From positions 1 through 45,804 of the forward strand of contig MU385809.1 in assembly GCA_022497155.1 (NCBI GenBank): a stretch of DNA of 45,804 bases. The letters are read 5' to 3'. The first letter of the stretch is position 1. The number at the start of each line of letters is the position of its first letter. The notes below the pieces were generated by a model. It made no database searches. It was not told where the DNA came from and was given only the letters and a program-made list of their open reading frames with translations. The stretch is from Whalleya microplaca. Lineage: Eukaryota; Ascomycota; Sordariomycetes; Xylariales; Xylariaceae. This document shows positions 1-10,084 of this stretch, in pieces. The translations under genes were made by a program, and so were the position numbers.

Positions 1-160
1 TATCTGACCTGTTACCCTGAGGTCCCTGGGGTGAAAATTTTTTTTTTCAGATCTGAAGGTCAGGCATTCAAGTGTGGGGCGTGTTTTCATTTTTCATTTT
101 TTTTTTTTTTTTTTTTGATTTTTCAGCTGCGTGGACGCTAGCTAAAAAATCAGGGAGGGA
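1..160 (+). mobile_element. 3' end of internal region of a small non-autonomous LTR element (family B)
   Basis: This matches, with few changes, the stretches just upstream of the LTRs at 20854, 22392 and 23946. All carry a CTGTTACCYTAAGGTCCCTRG block, T-rich runs and GCTGCGTRRACGCTAGCTRAAAAATYAG. The last 17 bases (144-160) are purine-rich apart from one T and touch the TG that opens the next LTR, as expected of a polypurine tract priming plus-strand synthesis. The 78-codon open frame here is poly-F/low complexity and is not considered a gene. The element continues off the left edge. Confidence 0.6.
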
Positions 161-535
161 TGTTATGGGGCAAGGGATTATAAGTATTAATAGCAGCTTA
201 AGAGCCACTAAAAGCCCTTTAAAGCCACGTCACAAGGCATTTCACAAGGTATCCACAGGGCATTCCACAAGGCAATTTATAATAAATTATATACCTATAT
301 TTAACTAACCTTTTCCCTCACATTTTTTTTACTTTTTTACCACAAATATCACTAGATAATTAAATAGTTACATATATATAGCTTAGATAGCCTTGTTACC
401 GATAATAAACATATCTCTCCTTTCGATTAATTACTATTATAAGTGACTTTTTTATTTTATCGCCTTAATTATTTCCGATTAGCGAAGCTATAAAGTAGCA
501 CCTCCTTTACCCTAACACCTTGTCTTAAGACATTA
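161..535 (+). repeat. LTR, hybrid of families B and A
   Basis: It opens TGTTATGGGGC and closes CTTGTCTTAAGACA, the ends shared by every LTR of families A and B here. Positions 161 to about 390 follow the family B LTR (compare 21156 onward: the repeated CAAGGCATTTCACAAGG-like motifs, then ATTATATACCTATATTT). From about 390 to 535 it follows the family A LTR in reverse complement (compare 3432-3600 and 43035-43180), including ATCTCTCCTTTCGATTAAT. It is therefore longer (375 bp) than pure B (~295 bp) or A (~227 bp) copies. Confidence 0.6.
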
Positions 536-1570
536 ATTTTTATAAATCGTTAGTTATTATTAGTAAACTTTACATTTAAAAACTTAATTATTTCGGCATT
601 ATTACCGAACTTTTTCGGTCGTATTAATTAAAAAAATATGCTAAAGGTATACAAATCCTTATATTAATCGGGCAGATCTTTTTCCTTATTATTAAAGTTA
701 AGCACTTTTTATAATTACTCCGATATTAATATATTAGCACTAATATAATAATTACGTAAATACATTATTAATTTATAATAGAAATAATATACTTTATATA
801 ACTAAATATAAACAAAAAGAACGAAATAAAAGAGGCGTAAATAAATTAGCAGTAAAAACTATATAAAAGTTCTTACGTACTTAAATTCGGCAGGTTTTTT
901 TAAACAGTAAAGCTATTACACGTACCCAAATTCGGTATAATATAAGCTCCCTTAACATTTACGTATAAAAAGCTATATACTTAAGTTTTATAACTATTTA
1001 TATTAAGATTTAAGGGTATAAATATAACTTAAGTTTTAGCTTTACTTAAATTTAAACCTATTATTTAACATTATAAATAAAGGTAATAAATTTGCTTAAA
1101 AGTTTATACGCGTTTACGGTCGGCGTATTAATATAAGTAAAAAAAAGGTAATAAAAAAATAACGTATATAAAATATTAAAATCGATATATAAAAGGTAAT
1201 ATATAAAAATACGTAAATTATTTACTTAAGTTCGATAATAAAAAAATTTTTCTTATAAAAATTAATTAAATAATTCCGCAAATAATAATTTCTTATAGTA
1301 ATTAAGTAAATAACTCCGTAAATAATAATTAGTTTTTAGTTTAGTTTAATATTTATAACAAAAAAGCAAAATAAATGCTACCATTTGATATAAAAAATCA
1401 AGGGTGTATGAAAATAATGTAAATAAATAAAGATAATGATTATAATAAAAGGAGGACCTTTATAGTTATAGCCGAAAGCTATAACTTTTAATATAAGTAC
1501 GCGCTTTATTTAATTTATTTATTTTATTTATAAATGAGGTTACCTAGTGACCCCGCTGCCACGGCGTGTC
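536..1570. other. AT-rich RIP-degraded stretch, unidentified
   Basis: No gene is recognised. A plus-strand frame from about 840 to 1350 can be followed with only TAA/TAG stops, suggesting decayed coding sequence, but no motif is visible. Two similar ~40 bp blocks around TAATTCCGCAAATAATAATT and TAACTCCGTAAATAATAATT (1270-1335) form a small internal direct repeat. At 1380-1570 the sequence is less mutated and holds a hairpin (GTTATAGC-CGAAA-GCTATAAC, about 1465-1487). Confidence 0.4.
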
Positions 1571-3660
1571 ACTTTAATAATATTAATCGAAATTTTTTTA
1601 TAAATATAATAAGATTTTCGTTAGTTTTAAATTATATAATAAATATTTATTTTATAAATTTAATTAGGTTTTTTATTTCGTTTAATTAAAAAAAATGGAG
1701 TTTTTTTTTAAAAATAACTTTAGGCTATTTTAGGTTTATTAGTAATAAACGGAACCGAACCGAACGTTAACAATTAACCGAGTTATTTTTATATAGTTAA
1801 TTAAGCGAAATCTATCGGATATTACGGCTATTATAATTTATTAGGCCGACTGTAATATTTACTTATATATATGTAGCGTTTTAGGCTTTTTTATAATCTA
1901 ATTCGAAAAACTTATTATATAATTTCGAGTAAAATTATATAATTTATTTAATAACTTTTTAATCGATTTTTTGTTATAAATTATTAACAAAAATGGCGTT
2001 TTATTTTTTAATCTTCCTTTATTTCCGGACGTTTTTTATCCGAACCGAATAATTTAAAATATAATAATAAATTTCTATCGGTCCGAATAATTTATTACCT
2101 TTTTTTAAGTTTTTTAACCGTTTTATAAGGGTTTTTGTTTATTTTAAGTCATTAATTTTAAAATATCGCTTTAAAATTACTTTTGCTTTTTTTAAATAAT
2201 AACACTTTTTAATAAAGTTTCGATTTATTGCTTATTTATTTAATTATTTATTTAATATAATATTTCCTTAATCTTAATATTATTTTTTAAGCCGTATTTA
2301 TCAAATATATACGTTATATTTTCGATTTAATTTATAATATTATTTCTATCGAATAAAAGCTATAAGTAGTTTCGAGAGTTTAATAACATAGCTATTACTA
2401 TAAACCTGGTTTTTCCGGTTATAATAAGTTACTTTTAATCGGAAGCTATATTTTAATCTGTAGGCTTTTTATTAAATTATATATTTTTCGTTATATTAAA
2501 AAATAAAGCCTTTTAGCTAGTTATTTTTAATTAAGTATTCTAACTATATAATACCAAATCTCTTTTATTTTAATAATATTTTTAATTAATAATAAGGTTA
2601 ATAACTTTTTAATTATCGGTTAATTTAAGAAATTCTTTTTTAGCTATATCTAATATAGTTTAAAATGTTTTATTATTTAGTTATTTTAATTCTTTAGTTA
2701 TATTTAATTTTAGGGAAATATATTTTATTCCTTTTAATTATATTAAGTTGTAATTTTATAATACTTTAGATATAAAATTATAGCTATTTTTTAAGACGCC
2801 AATAATAGTTTTAAAAATTAAAAAACTTTTAAAAAAAATCTCGACAATAAATTACTAACCTAACTATTATATTATATTAATTAATTAATTATATAATAAG
2901 ATTACTTATAGGCTAATTAAAAATTCGGATATTATTCTCGTTACTTATATTTTACCCTAGTTCACCTTATAAATTTAAATCGTAATATACTTTCGTATAT
3001 TATTTACTATCTATTTTATAATTTTTTAATCCTTTTTAATTTTTTATACTACTAATTTTTTTATATTTAACTTACTTTATTAAAACTTATGTTTTTTTAT
3101 ATTTTCGTATTATTATATTCTTATATTTCTTATATTTTATATTTCTATATTTTTATATTACTAACTTATTAATATATGTTATAAGTCTTTTATAAGTCTT
3201 TTTATTAATTTATTTATATTTAGTATTACTTTTTTATTTTAAATAATCGTTTACTATTAGTTCTTTTTTTTAGTTAATACTTTTTTTCGTAAGTTCGGTT
3301 AGTTTAGTAGTTTTTAGGGGGTTTATTAAAGTCCTTTTTTTTAATTTTATTTTATTATTGCCTTTATTTGGACGATTTTTCTCGATAAATTAAAAAAGCG
3401 AAAAAGTTAAAGCCTATCCGGGGGAGCCAAATGTCTTAAAACAGGATGTCGGGGTAAAAAAGGTATTATTTTATAGCTTAACTAATTGGAGGTAATTAAA
3501 GTAACGAAAAATAAAAAAGTTACTTATAACAGTAATTAATCGAAAGGAGAGATATGTTTATTATTAGTAACAAGGCTATTTAAGCTATATATATTTTATT
3601 TAAGAGTAAAAAAAAAAAACAAGCGATATATATATGCCACGGCACATTAGCCCTATAATA
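1571..3660 (-). mobile_element. 5'-end fragment of large Gypsy element (family A), truncated
   Basis: It runs parallel to 41174-43261 over its whole length, for example AATATTAATCGAAATTTTTT at both left ends, with nearly the same spacing to the LTR. Read on the minus strand it is the 5' LTR (3432-3660) plus about 1.86 kb of leader and gag-side internal sequence. It stops at about 1571, where similarity to the full element ends. Differences between the copies are mostly C/T and G/A. All coding capacity is lost. Confidence 0.75.
3432..3660 (-). repeat. Family A LTR (5' LTR of the truncated element)
   Basis: In plus coordinates it runs from TGTCTTAAAACAGGATGTCG to CATTAGCCCTATAATA and aligns with 4510-4736, 28418-28652, 31721-31947 and 43035-43261. 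The adjoining internal bases, read on the minus strand from 3431 downward, are TTTGGCTCCCCCGGATAGGC. This is the least mutated primer-binding-site region of the family. It contains TGGCTCC two bases inside the LTR, as a tRNA-primed site would, but the matching tRNA was not identified. Confidence 0.8.
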
Positions 3661-4080
3661 GTAATATTATAAAAAATATTTTCTTTTAATCGGCTAAAAA
3701 GATTTATTTAAGATATAAAAAAGTATTAAAAACTTAGCGAACTTTATAATAACTATTAGTTAGGTAGTTATAATAAAGTAAAAAATAATTATAAAGACGT
3801 TAAATTAATAAATAATAATACGGTATATTAAAATAAAAATATATAAAAAAGCCCGGTTACTTATAGCTAAATTAAAAAAGTCGAGTTTAATAAAAATTAA
3901 AAGATTATAAAAAATAAAATACCTAAAAAACAGTTAAAATTAAACTACTTAAAATATTATTAACGGAGCGAGAAACTTATAATCGAATATTAAAGAAATA
4001 ATACTAATAAATTAGATTATTTTTCTTTATATTTTATATAAATTAACATTTTATAAAAATAAGGTCTTTATTAAAATAAC
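3661..4080 (+). pseudogene. Fragment of Gypsy pol C-terminus (family A)
   Basis: It is the reverse complement of about 35410-35820, the region just after the integrase C-terminal part of the large minus-strand element. The shared landmarks are TCTTTTAATCGGCTAAAAAG and TTAGTTAGGTAGTTATAATA. In the plus strand it reads as the tail of pol (an NRLKRF-like motif near 3690) with TAA stops throughout. It is another decayed copy of the same family, with the truncated element 1571-3660 lying against it. Confidence 0.6.
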
Positions 4081-4096
4081 GCTTAGTTTAGCCGTA

Positions 4097-4230
4097 CGAT
4101 TAAGGGTAACTAACTAAGCTACCCTAGCGCGAAAAGACTTTTATATTTTCTTTACACAAGGAATTTCCTCACTTTCTTTTATACATAAAATATTCATATA
4201 GCAATACAGTTTTATTATAACCCTTAATCG
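4097..4230. mobile_element. Possible MITE with short terminal inverted repeats
   Basis: CGATTAAGGGTAAC at 4097-4110 is mirrored by the reverse complement CGATTAAGGGTTATAA at 4215-4230, enclosing about 134 bp of less AT-biased DNA without an ORF. No second copy was found in the window and no clear target duplication was seen, so this is tentative. Confidence 0.3.
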
Positions 4231-4509
4231 TTCGCACAATACTTACACCATGGTGTAAAGCCCATTTAACATATATAATATTTCTTTTATTAATTAATAA
4301 TAAAAAAACTATTTTTATTATATATAATTTATATTAATATAATATAATTATATTTATTTATATTTTTTATAATTTTTACTTATTTTATAATAATTTATTA
4401 TATTATATTTTAGTTTTTAAAATTATTATTAACTTAATTATATATTTAATAATTATTTTAATTAATTTATATTATTAGCTATATAATAATTAAAATTTAA
4501 CAATTATAT
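4231..4509. other. AT-rich spacer, nothing recognised
   Basis: Almost pure A/T with runs of TTAT and ATTATA. No frame or repeat was identified apart from the palindrome CACCATGGTG near 4246. Confidence 0.4.
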
Positions 4510-4736
4510 TATTTTAAAATAAAGTGTTAAGGTAAAAGTGATATAAAAAGTGCCGCTTTATATTTAATTAATTATAAATAATTAAAGTAATAAAAAAGTT
4601 ATTTATAATAGCGATTAATTAAAAGAAAAAATGTGTTTATTATCGGTAATAAAGCTGTTTTAATTATATATATTTTATTTAAAAGTAAAAAAAAACAAGT
4701 AATATATATATATTATAATATATTAGCTTTATAATA
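4510..4736 (-). repeat. Solo LTR, family A, heavily RIP-mutated
   Basis: It aligns over 227 bp with the other family A LTRs although most G and C have become A or T (TATTTTAAAATAAAG where others read TGTCTTAAGACAAGG). No element body adjoins it on either side. ATAT directly flanks both ends (4506-4509 and 4737-4740), a possible 4 bp target duplication. Confidence 0.65.
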
Positions 4737-4837
4737 ATATAAAGGTTTAATATATAAAATATATATATTTATTTATTAATAAAAAATATTATAAAATAAA
4801 TATTTAATTTATTTAAATATATTTAATTAATGTTACG

Positions 4838-5038
4838 TGTTATAAAAGTAAAAGTAACTTAGCGATTTAATTTTTATATATTTTATAAAACATTAAAATA
4901 AAAGAAAAAAGAAAAAATCTAAGCTAAAAAGTCGGCCGAGAAATTTACCATACATGTTAGGTGTGGGGCCGAAGCTGTGATTACGTAACGCGCACGGACC
5001 ACACCTTAAATCCTGTACCTAATCCCTGTGCCATAACA
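4838..5038 (+). repeat. Repeat C, copy 1 (solo-LTR- or MITE-like)
   Basis: About 201 bp ending TGTGCCATAACA. It matches 30999-31200 in reverse complement and the interrupted copy at 11970-11994 plus 19468-19638. Landmarks are AATCTAAGCTAAAAAGTCGG, TTTACCATACATGTTAGGTG and ATTACGTAACGCGCACGGAC. The left part is RIP-mutated while the right part is close to normal composition. It ends 7 bp short of the stop codon of the NLR-like gene. Confidence 0.7.
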
Positions 5039-5044
5039 GTTAAG

Positions 5045-8000
5045 TTATGGAAACCCAGTGTATTTAGCCGTTTCGCGTGACAATTCCACAGTGGTTTTAC
5101 GCCCGTTCAATTTAATACCACCTCTGGACCACAGTATGTGATAATGTAATTTTGGAAGATCATCTATTCCAAAGTCATGCGGAAGCCCGTCAATACCTCC
5201 GTCGAGAAATAACTCCACTAGCCACTTAATCATATGCGTATTAGTGTCAAAGTGTTGGAGACTATACCCACAATCACTCCATAGCTTTGTGTTTTCTGGG
5301 CTCGGACTGACAATTCGCTGGACTAGCTTTTTCAATGGGATGTTATCTTTGATATCGTTTGCGGTCTGAATGTGATATTGCCAAAACCGAGAAGCGTATG
5401 CGAAGAATGGAAGTTGACTTTTATTTCTAGTCTTTATAAGGTTGAGATAGGCCATGCAGGCATATGCAGGAAACAATCGAGGGCTGATATGGCTAAAGGC
5501 GCCTTGCAAGGGTTGCTTTTGTTTGAAAAAGTCCTCAGCAGACTGGTGTATAAAATACACTTTGCCTGCGACTATATCTAGCAATGTACCGAGACTCCGA
5601 TATATCTGTTCTGGGGTAACAGAAGGTTTCGCAGTCAACATTTCATCATAGCTCCGGTATATATCCTCTGGACCGAGGGTGATGCCTACCGCCAGCTCGT
5701 CTAATTCAAGAGGTCGTTTTGCGTAAACAACCCAGACTAAAAGACGTGTATTATACCTGCTTTTCTGCGTAGCTGCTTGCACTAGGTCGGTATATAGGTC
5801 GTAGAGATCCTCGGAGCTGTTCTGAATTGTATCCTTCACTAAATTTGGGGAAGGGAAGTCCAAATCCTTTAGTTTCCTAAGGACCACTTCTATCCAAATG
5901 AATGTGTGCTCAACCCTGCCACTTAGTAGCTGCACGACCATTTTCTTGGAATCGTCCGAAAAGTTGAGAGATGCCACCCGTGAGTGAATAAAAGTTTTCA
6001 CGTCTTCTGGATTGCAGCAGAGAGTTCTACGGGGTGACTCCCTCCCCCAAGCATCCAGTATTCTGGGATTTGGTCTGCTTGTACAAAATAACTTCCGTGT
6101 TAGACCGGAGACTTCACCATGGGCACTAAAGACTCTTATTAAACTGGAAAGAAGCTGATCCATGCCGTCATGGTAAACGTCGAGGCCATCGATGACACAA
6201 TAAATTTGAGCGTATGTATCGCCTCGTATCATTTTTTCGAAGTAGTATAGAAGTGTGTCCAGTGAGGCAGAGGAGAATTGAGATGTGTCGTCTGAAATTT
6301 TGGAAGGAAGAGTCTGGAATAAGCGTTGTTGAGTCTCGCAGAGCTGGATAATAAGTGCGCGTAAAATAGAAGTCGCATTACGGGAAGCCACATCGTTCCT
6401 GATATTGCAAAAATAGTAGATAATTTTGGCATTTTCCGTGATTTTTCCTTCAAGATGTCTTAACACAAAGTTTGAAAGCACGGATTTACCTGATCCTGGT
6501 GGCGCTGTTATAAGAAGGCACTTCGATTTGCTCGAGTCCCGCCACGACGCGAAGTCGTCTGGTTGCAGACTGCTATTGTCGTCACAACCGTCCAAATTAA
6601 TGCTGTCTTGAATGAGCCAGTTCAAAGTTCCTTCTTCGGGTTTACTAAGTGCGCCTGAGTTCCTAAAAGACGAATATGGTGGATTGTTTAGATTGTTCCA
6701 CAAGCGCCTTTGTTCATTGGTGAGATCTGAGGGCTAGAATTTAGCAGGGGATGCTTGTATAACTTCTCGAATGATCAATCTATTACATACTATATTGAAA
6801 CTGTTTAGTAACCCGAGGCACACCTTCCCGAATAAGTGTCTCTAGTCGTCCCCTCACGATGGGATAGCATCCCTGCCTGCTTGAATCATATTTTACAAGT
6901 CCTGAATGGTCGGTGTTAAATGCGATGTTATCTTCATCCGGCACCGCTGTTAAACCTGTATTCGTAGCGGATTTCTCTGTCACCATGAGCATCTTGGGGC
7001 CATTCTTGCGTAATGTCCCATCTGCTTGTCTCTAGAGTGCTTGTTATCAATCGTGTCTCTTTCTAAACTGTTCCGAGTATAGGTAGTCGTACCTGTACAA
7101 TAGAACTGTGTTGTCTCTCGAAGAATGAAACTACTCGGTAATGGCCCTTGCAGTGATCAGAAAAGTCATTTGAAATTCTCTTGAGGAAAGCAGAAGGTTC
7201 GGAGTCGCTGTCGACGAGCAGGTCTCGGATTAGATTTTGGTTTGGCTGGCCTCCGACAATGGCTTTCAGCTGTTCGTTTCGCAGGCCAAGGTTGGGAACG
7301 CCAAAGAAAAATAAACCGCAGCACGCTTTAAACACTTCGCTATTAGTACGGTCGGCGGTTTTCTTGCGCGCGTAAACAAGAGCCTGTGAGGGACCATTTA
7401 GCGCAGTAAGTCAGATAGATCATTGACGGCCTTACTTCTTTGACCAGAAGGCCTCCCAGGCTGTGGCCGATGAATATGATTGGACGATGGTGTGTCTACT
7501 GAATGCTGAGCTTCTGCTAATTCATCCCTCCAGACTAGTTACGTACATTATTGCTCAGTCGAAAAGCCTTCAAGCTTTCTAGAAACGAGTGTCCCATGTC
7601 CTCAATTGACTGCTTAGAGTCATTTTTCAACAATGTTGTGTCGTATCCGTAGAGCAAGACCCGAATATTAGGGAAATCGGCAGGAAGGTAATCACGTAGC
7701 CAGATGTCGTTACTACTTGGAGATTTCCAAGACCCTATTGCATGGCCTGCGAGGCCCGGCACCGCAACGACACTGCGTATAGATAATATGTTAGCAAAGT
7801 ATACCAACTTTGATGGATATTTTGACAGCTATACTTACTCAACTTTCGCGCCCTTGGTATCTTCGTAGAGTGGTGTAATATCGTAGAACTCGCAGTCGTA
7901 CCGATATGGGACCTTCTTGCTAGCCTCCTTGAGCCGCCGTATTACTTCGTCTTCGTGAACCGACGTCCTAACGGTAACGGTAGCGCAGGCGATATGTGTT

Positions 8001-8320
8001 CTTATTGGTATCACCGAGCGTACAACCAGGGTATCAAGGATTTCTCCTAAGGCTGGATCCTCTACAACAGTAGATTTCAGATTATTCGACAAGGTATCAA
8101 GAGATGTACCCGCCGGAACTTCGCTAATGCGAATGCTCAACTCTCGTTTAGACTTGAGTGTGACTTTACCAGTGTGCAGGTTGATCTCTTGTTCAAGTTT
8201 GCTCAGTTTCGCAAAGAGCGGTCGAAAGAGAACGACGGTAAACAAAGCGACAGCAGCGGATAACAAAAACGGCCAAGCCCAGCCTTGTTGGGTGCCCGCT
8301 ATATCGAACAGCCTCGACAT
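5045..8320 (-). CDS. NLR-like protein: membrane anchor, alpha/beta hydrolase and NACHT NTPase domains
   Basis: Six exons by splice signals and frame: 8320-7839, 7772-7547, 7495-7436, 7383-7093, 7031-6791, 6726-5045. They sum to 2982 nt (993 residues plus TAA). Introns are 51-66 nt, with donors GTAAGT, GTACGT, GTAAGG, GTACGA and GTATGT and AG acceptors. Residues ~15-33 form a hydrophobic helix. From ~161 comes an alpha/beta hydrolase (DVVAVPGLAGHAIGSW, nucleophile motif GHSLGG at 246-251). Then a NACHT-type P-loop NTPase has Walker A APPGSGKS (508-515) and Walker B CVIDGLD (about 610-616). This is the architecture of fungal STAND/NLR proteins of the SesB-like hydrolase class, linked in other fungi to non-self recognition and regulated cell death. 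That role here is inference. No ankyrin, TPR or WD repeats are visible at the C-terminus, unusual for the class. The start context AACAATGTC is good. The gene looks intact and unRIPped, and is divergent from the gene at 8766. Confidence 0.85.
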
Positions 8321-8765
8321 TGTTATAAATCAAAGAAATATATAAATTGGTGCACGCAATGCCGTCTTAATTGGTAGGACAAAACACGATGTGTGAAGAC
8401 AGATGCTCGAGTTGAGAAAATTTGCTAATGGCTGTGAACCAGGCTGTGTGAGATGCGATCGGTGAGGGGTAGGTAGTCAGGCAGACGCTCTTCTTATATA
8501 GGTCTTTATGCAGGGCTTGAGGTAGGCATTTAGGTAGTCAACCTTCCAAGGCTGAAAAGGCCTCATGGCAAGGCATATTTATACCAACTTCGATTCCAGT
8601 GCATTATTTTAAAGACTCGGTGAACTATTAGTGTATTTATATGGTCTATATATAGGTGGTTGATCATGTTCCTTAATGTGGGTAATTTTTAAGCTTAAAG
8701 TAACTCCATCTCTATCCTACATATGTTTATGTGTATGTAATACATATCTCCTATCTTAATTATAC
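8321..8765. promoter_or_regulatory. Divergent promoter region between the NLR-like gene and the membrane-protein gene
   Basis: 445 bp of non-coding DNA of ordinary composition. A TATATAAG box on the minus strand (8493-8500) lies about 175 bp upstream of the NLR-like start. A TATATATA box on the plus strand (8647-8654) lies about 112 bp before the ATG at 8766. These are motif matches only; transcription starts are unknown. Confidence 0.4.
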
Positions 8766-9728
8766 ATGTCTCCACCGGTTAAACCGCCATTTACATTAGA
8801 GCATCAGCTCTGTCGGGAATTAGACGAACCTTTAACATCTTCCTCGACTCTTCAGCAGCAATGTCTGCCCGGATACCCCTGTATTTCACTTCGGGATCGG
8901 TATAGGGTGTTAGAGTATCTCAGTAAAGAATTCCTGTCCGAAGACCTAGATCGGGTGGCAGGTAAGCTCTGGTGGATGTCAAAGCAGGACAGCAGTAACA
9001 TCTCCCCGCTCCATCGGCAACTGGTAAAACAGCGGGCCGTCGTTGTGACCGAGGATCCCAAACTGCATCTAATCTGGATCCATGACCGGATCTTCGTTAA
9101 GCCTCTTCCCCGATATATCCTTTCCTATCCGTTCTGGCGCGATTATATCGACAAAGACGGGGAACATGCTGGTCGGATCCGCAGAGCAGCCTTGGGCTAC
9201 CTCAGGACTTACTGGTATCTTATTAGATACGAGTCTGACTTTCACATGGCCCAAGACCCTAGCCTGCATCTCATCCCGCCCGACGTCTCATGGGAACAAT
9301 TCTGTCATTTCGCCTCCGACTTAGCCACGATTACTGATTGTGACGTCTCTGGGCGTTACGCCTACGGCGAAATCCGGCTGACAAGGCTTAATTTCTATGC
9401 TCCACTCCTCCTCCAGAAGTCGTACTTTCAGAGGGTCGACTACCAATATGGAAAATACTTTGCGCGTTTTTACGCACCCATCTTGTTCGTGATTGGTCTC
9501 GTATCAATCGTTTTAAGCGCCCTGCAGCTTCTTGCTGCTGTCGAACAAGATCATCCAACGAAAAACAACCAGTTGTCAGCGGTAGCCCTTGGATTTGGCG
9601 TAGCAGTGATCATATGCTTCTGTATTATCTTCCTATGTCTAAGTGCGCTATTGGTATATAAGACAGCAAAGGAATGGAAATATGCTATCCAGGACCGACT
9701 TCGGCTGCTAGAGGAAGGGCGGGCATAG
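8766..9728 (+). CDS. Two-helix membrane protein, probable DUF6601 family
   Basis: A single open frame of 320 codons, ATG to TAG. Residues 1-230 are soluble and rich in aromatic residues, with features I associate with a Pezizomycotina-wide family annotated as DUF6601: LHRQLVKQRAVVVTEDPKLH (~82-101), then DRIFVKPLPRYILSYPFW, LGYLRTYWYLIRYESDF and ARFYAPILF. Two hydrophobic helices follow, about 237-258 and 272-298, then a short charged tail (KTAKEWKYAIQDR), so it is probably anchored in a membrane by its C-terminal hairpin. The biochemical function is unknown to me and the family name is from memory. The Kozak context is weak (T at -3) but no better ATG precedes it. Codon use is ordinary and no RIP damage is seen. 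Confidence 0.8.
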   Translation: MSPPVKPPFTLEHQLCRELDEPLTSSSTLQQQCLPGYPCISLRDRYRVLEYLSKEFLSEDLDRVAGKLWWMSKQDSSNISPLHRQLVKQRAVVVTEDPKLHLIWIHDRIFVKPLPRYILSYPFWRDYIDKDGEHAGRIRRAALGYLRTYWYLIRYESDFHMAQDPSLHLIPPDVSWEQFCHFASDLATITDCDVSGRYAYGEIRLTRLNFYAPLLLQKSYFQRVDYQYGKYFARFYAPILFVIGLVSIVLSALQLLAAVEQDHPTKNNQLSAVALGFGVAVIICFCIIFLCLSALLVYKTAKEWKYAIQDRLRLLEEGRA

Positions 9729-10084
9729 CAGCAACCAGTGCTTAAAGGCTGGTGGAATTCGGCAACGAAAGGGAGGATTGAGGGTAAGAAAAGCCTATGA
9801 ATGTTAAGGATGGCGGTTTCATGCTACCTGTTAGGCAAAGAATGAATCTGCTTGAACCTTTCGGTGAGGGGTACTCGGATAAGGATCCTATATATTACCT
9901 AATGTAAAGGTTGCTGGCGCAATAAGCCAGTCTTCCACATAACATACTTAAGAGTGACATTAACAATCAAAGTATTATATGTATGCGTGAATATATATGC
10001 CCGCTAATGGACATGAAATATATATAATTTGTATGTATCGAAAAATGATGGATTATGGGGATGTGTGGTTGATAATCTAGGTGG
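9729..10084. other. Intergenic DNA between the membrane-protein gene and the repeat block
   Basis: Normal composition falling to AT-rich from about 9950. No gene or repeat recognised. A short minus-strand frame at 9967-10161 is low complexity and lacks support. Confidence 0.4.

Noticed and set aside
72..308. Open frame of 78 codons
   Set aside because: Poly-Phe start from a T run, then LTR sequence. It lies across a polypurine tract and LTR start and is not a gene.
380..3660. Pair of inverted similar sequences (390-535 and 3432-3600) considered as terminal inverted repeats of one DNA transposon
   Set aside because: They are LTR sequences of the A/B families in opposite orientation. The DNA between them aligns with the gag side of the large Gypsy element only next to 3432, so they belong to separate insertions.
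5372..6611. Short plus-strand frames opposite the NACHT exon
   Set aside because: Shadows of the long minus-strand exon carrying the P-loop and Walker B motifs.
8852..9324. Open frames overlapping the 320-codon membrane-protein gene
   Set aside because: Antisense or alternative-frame shadows without recognisable features.
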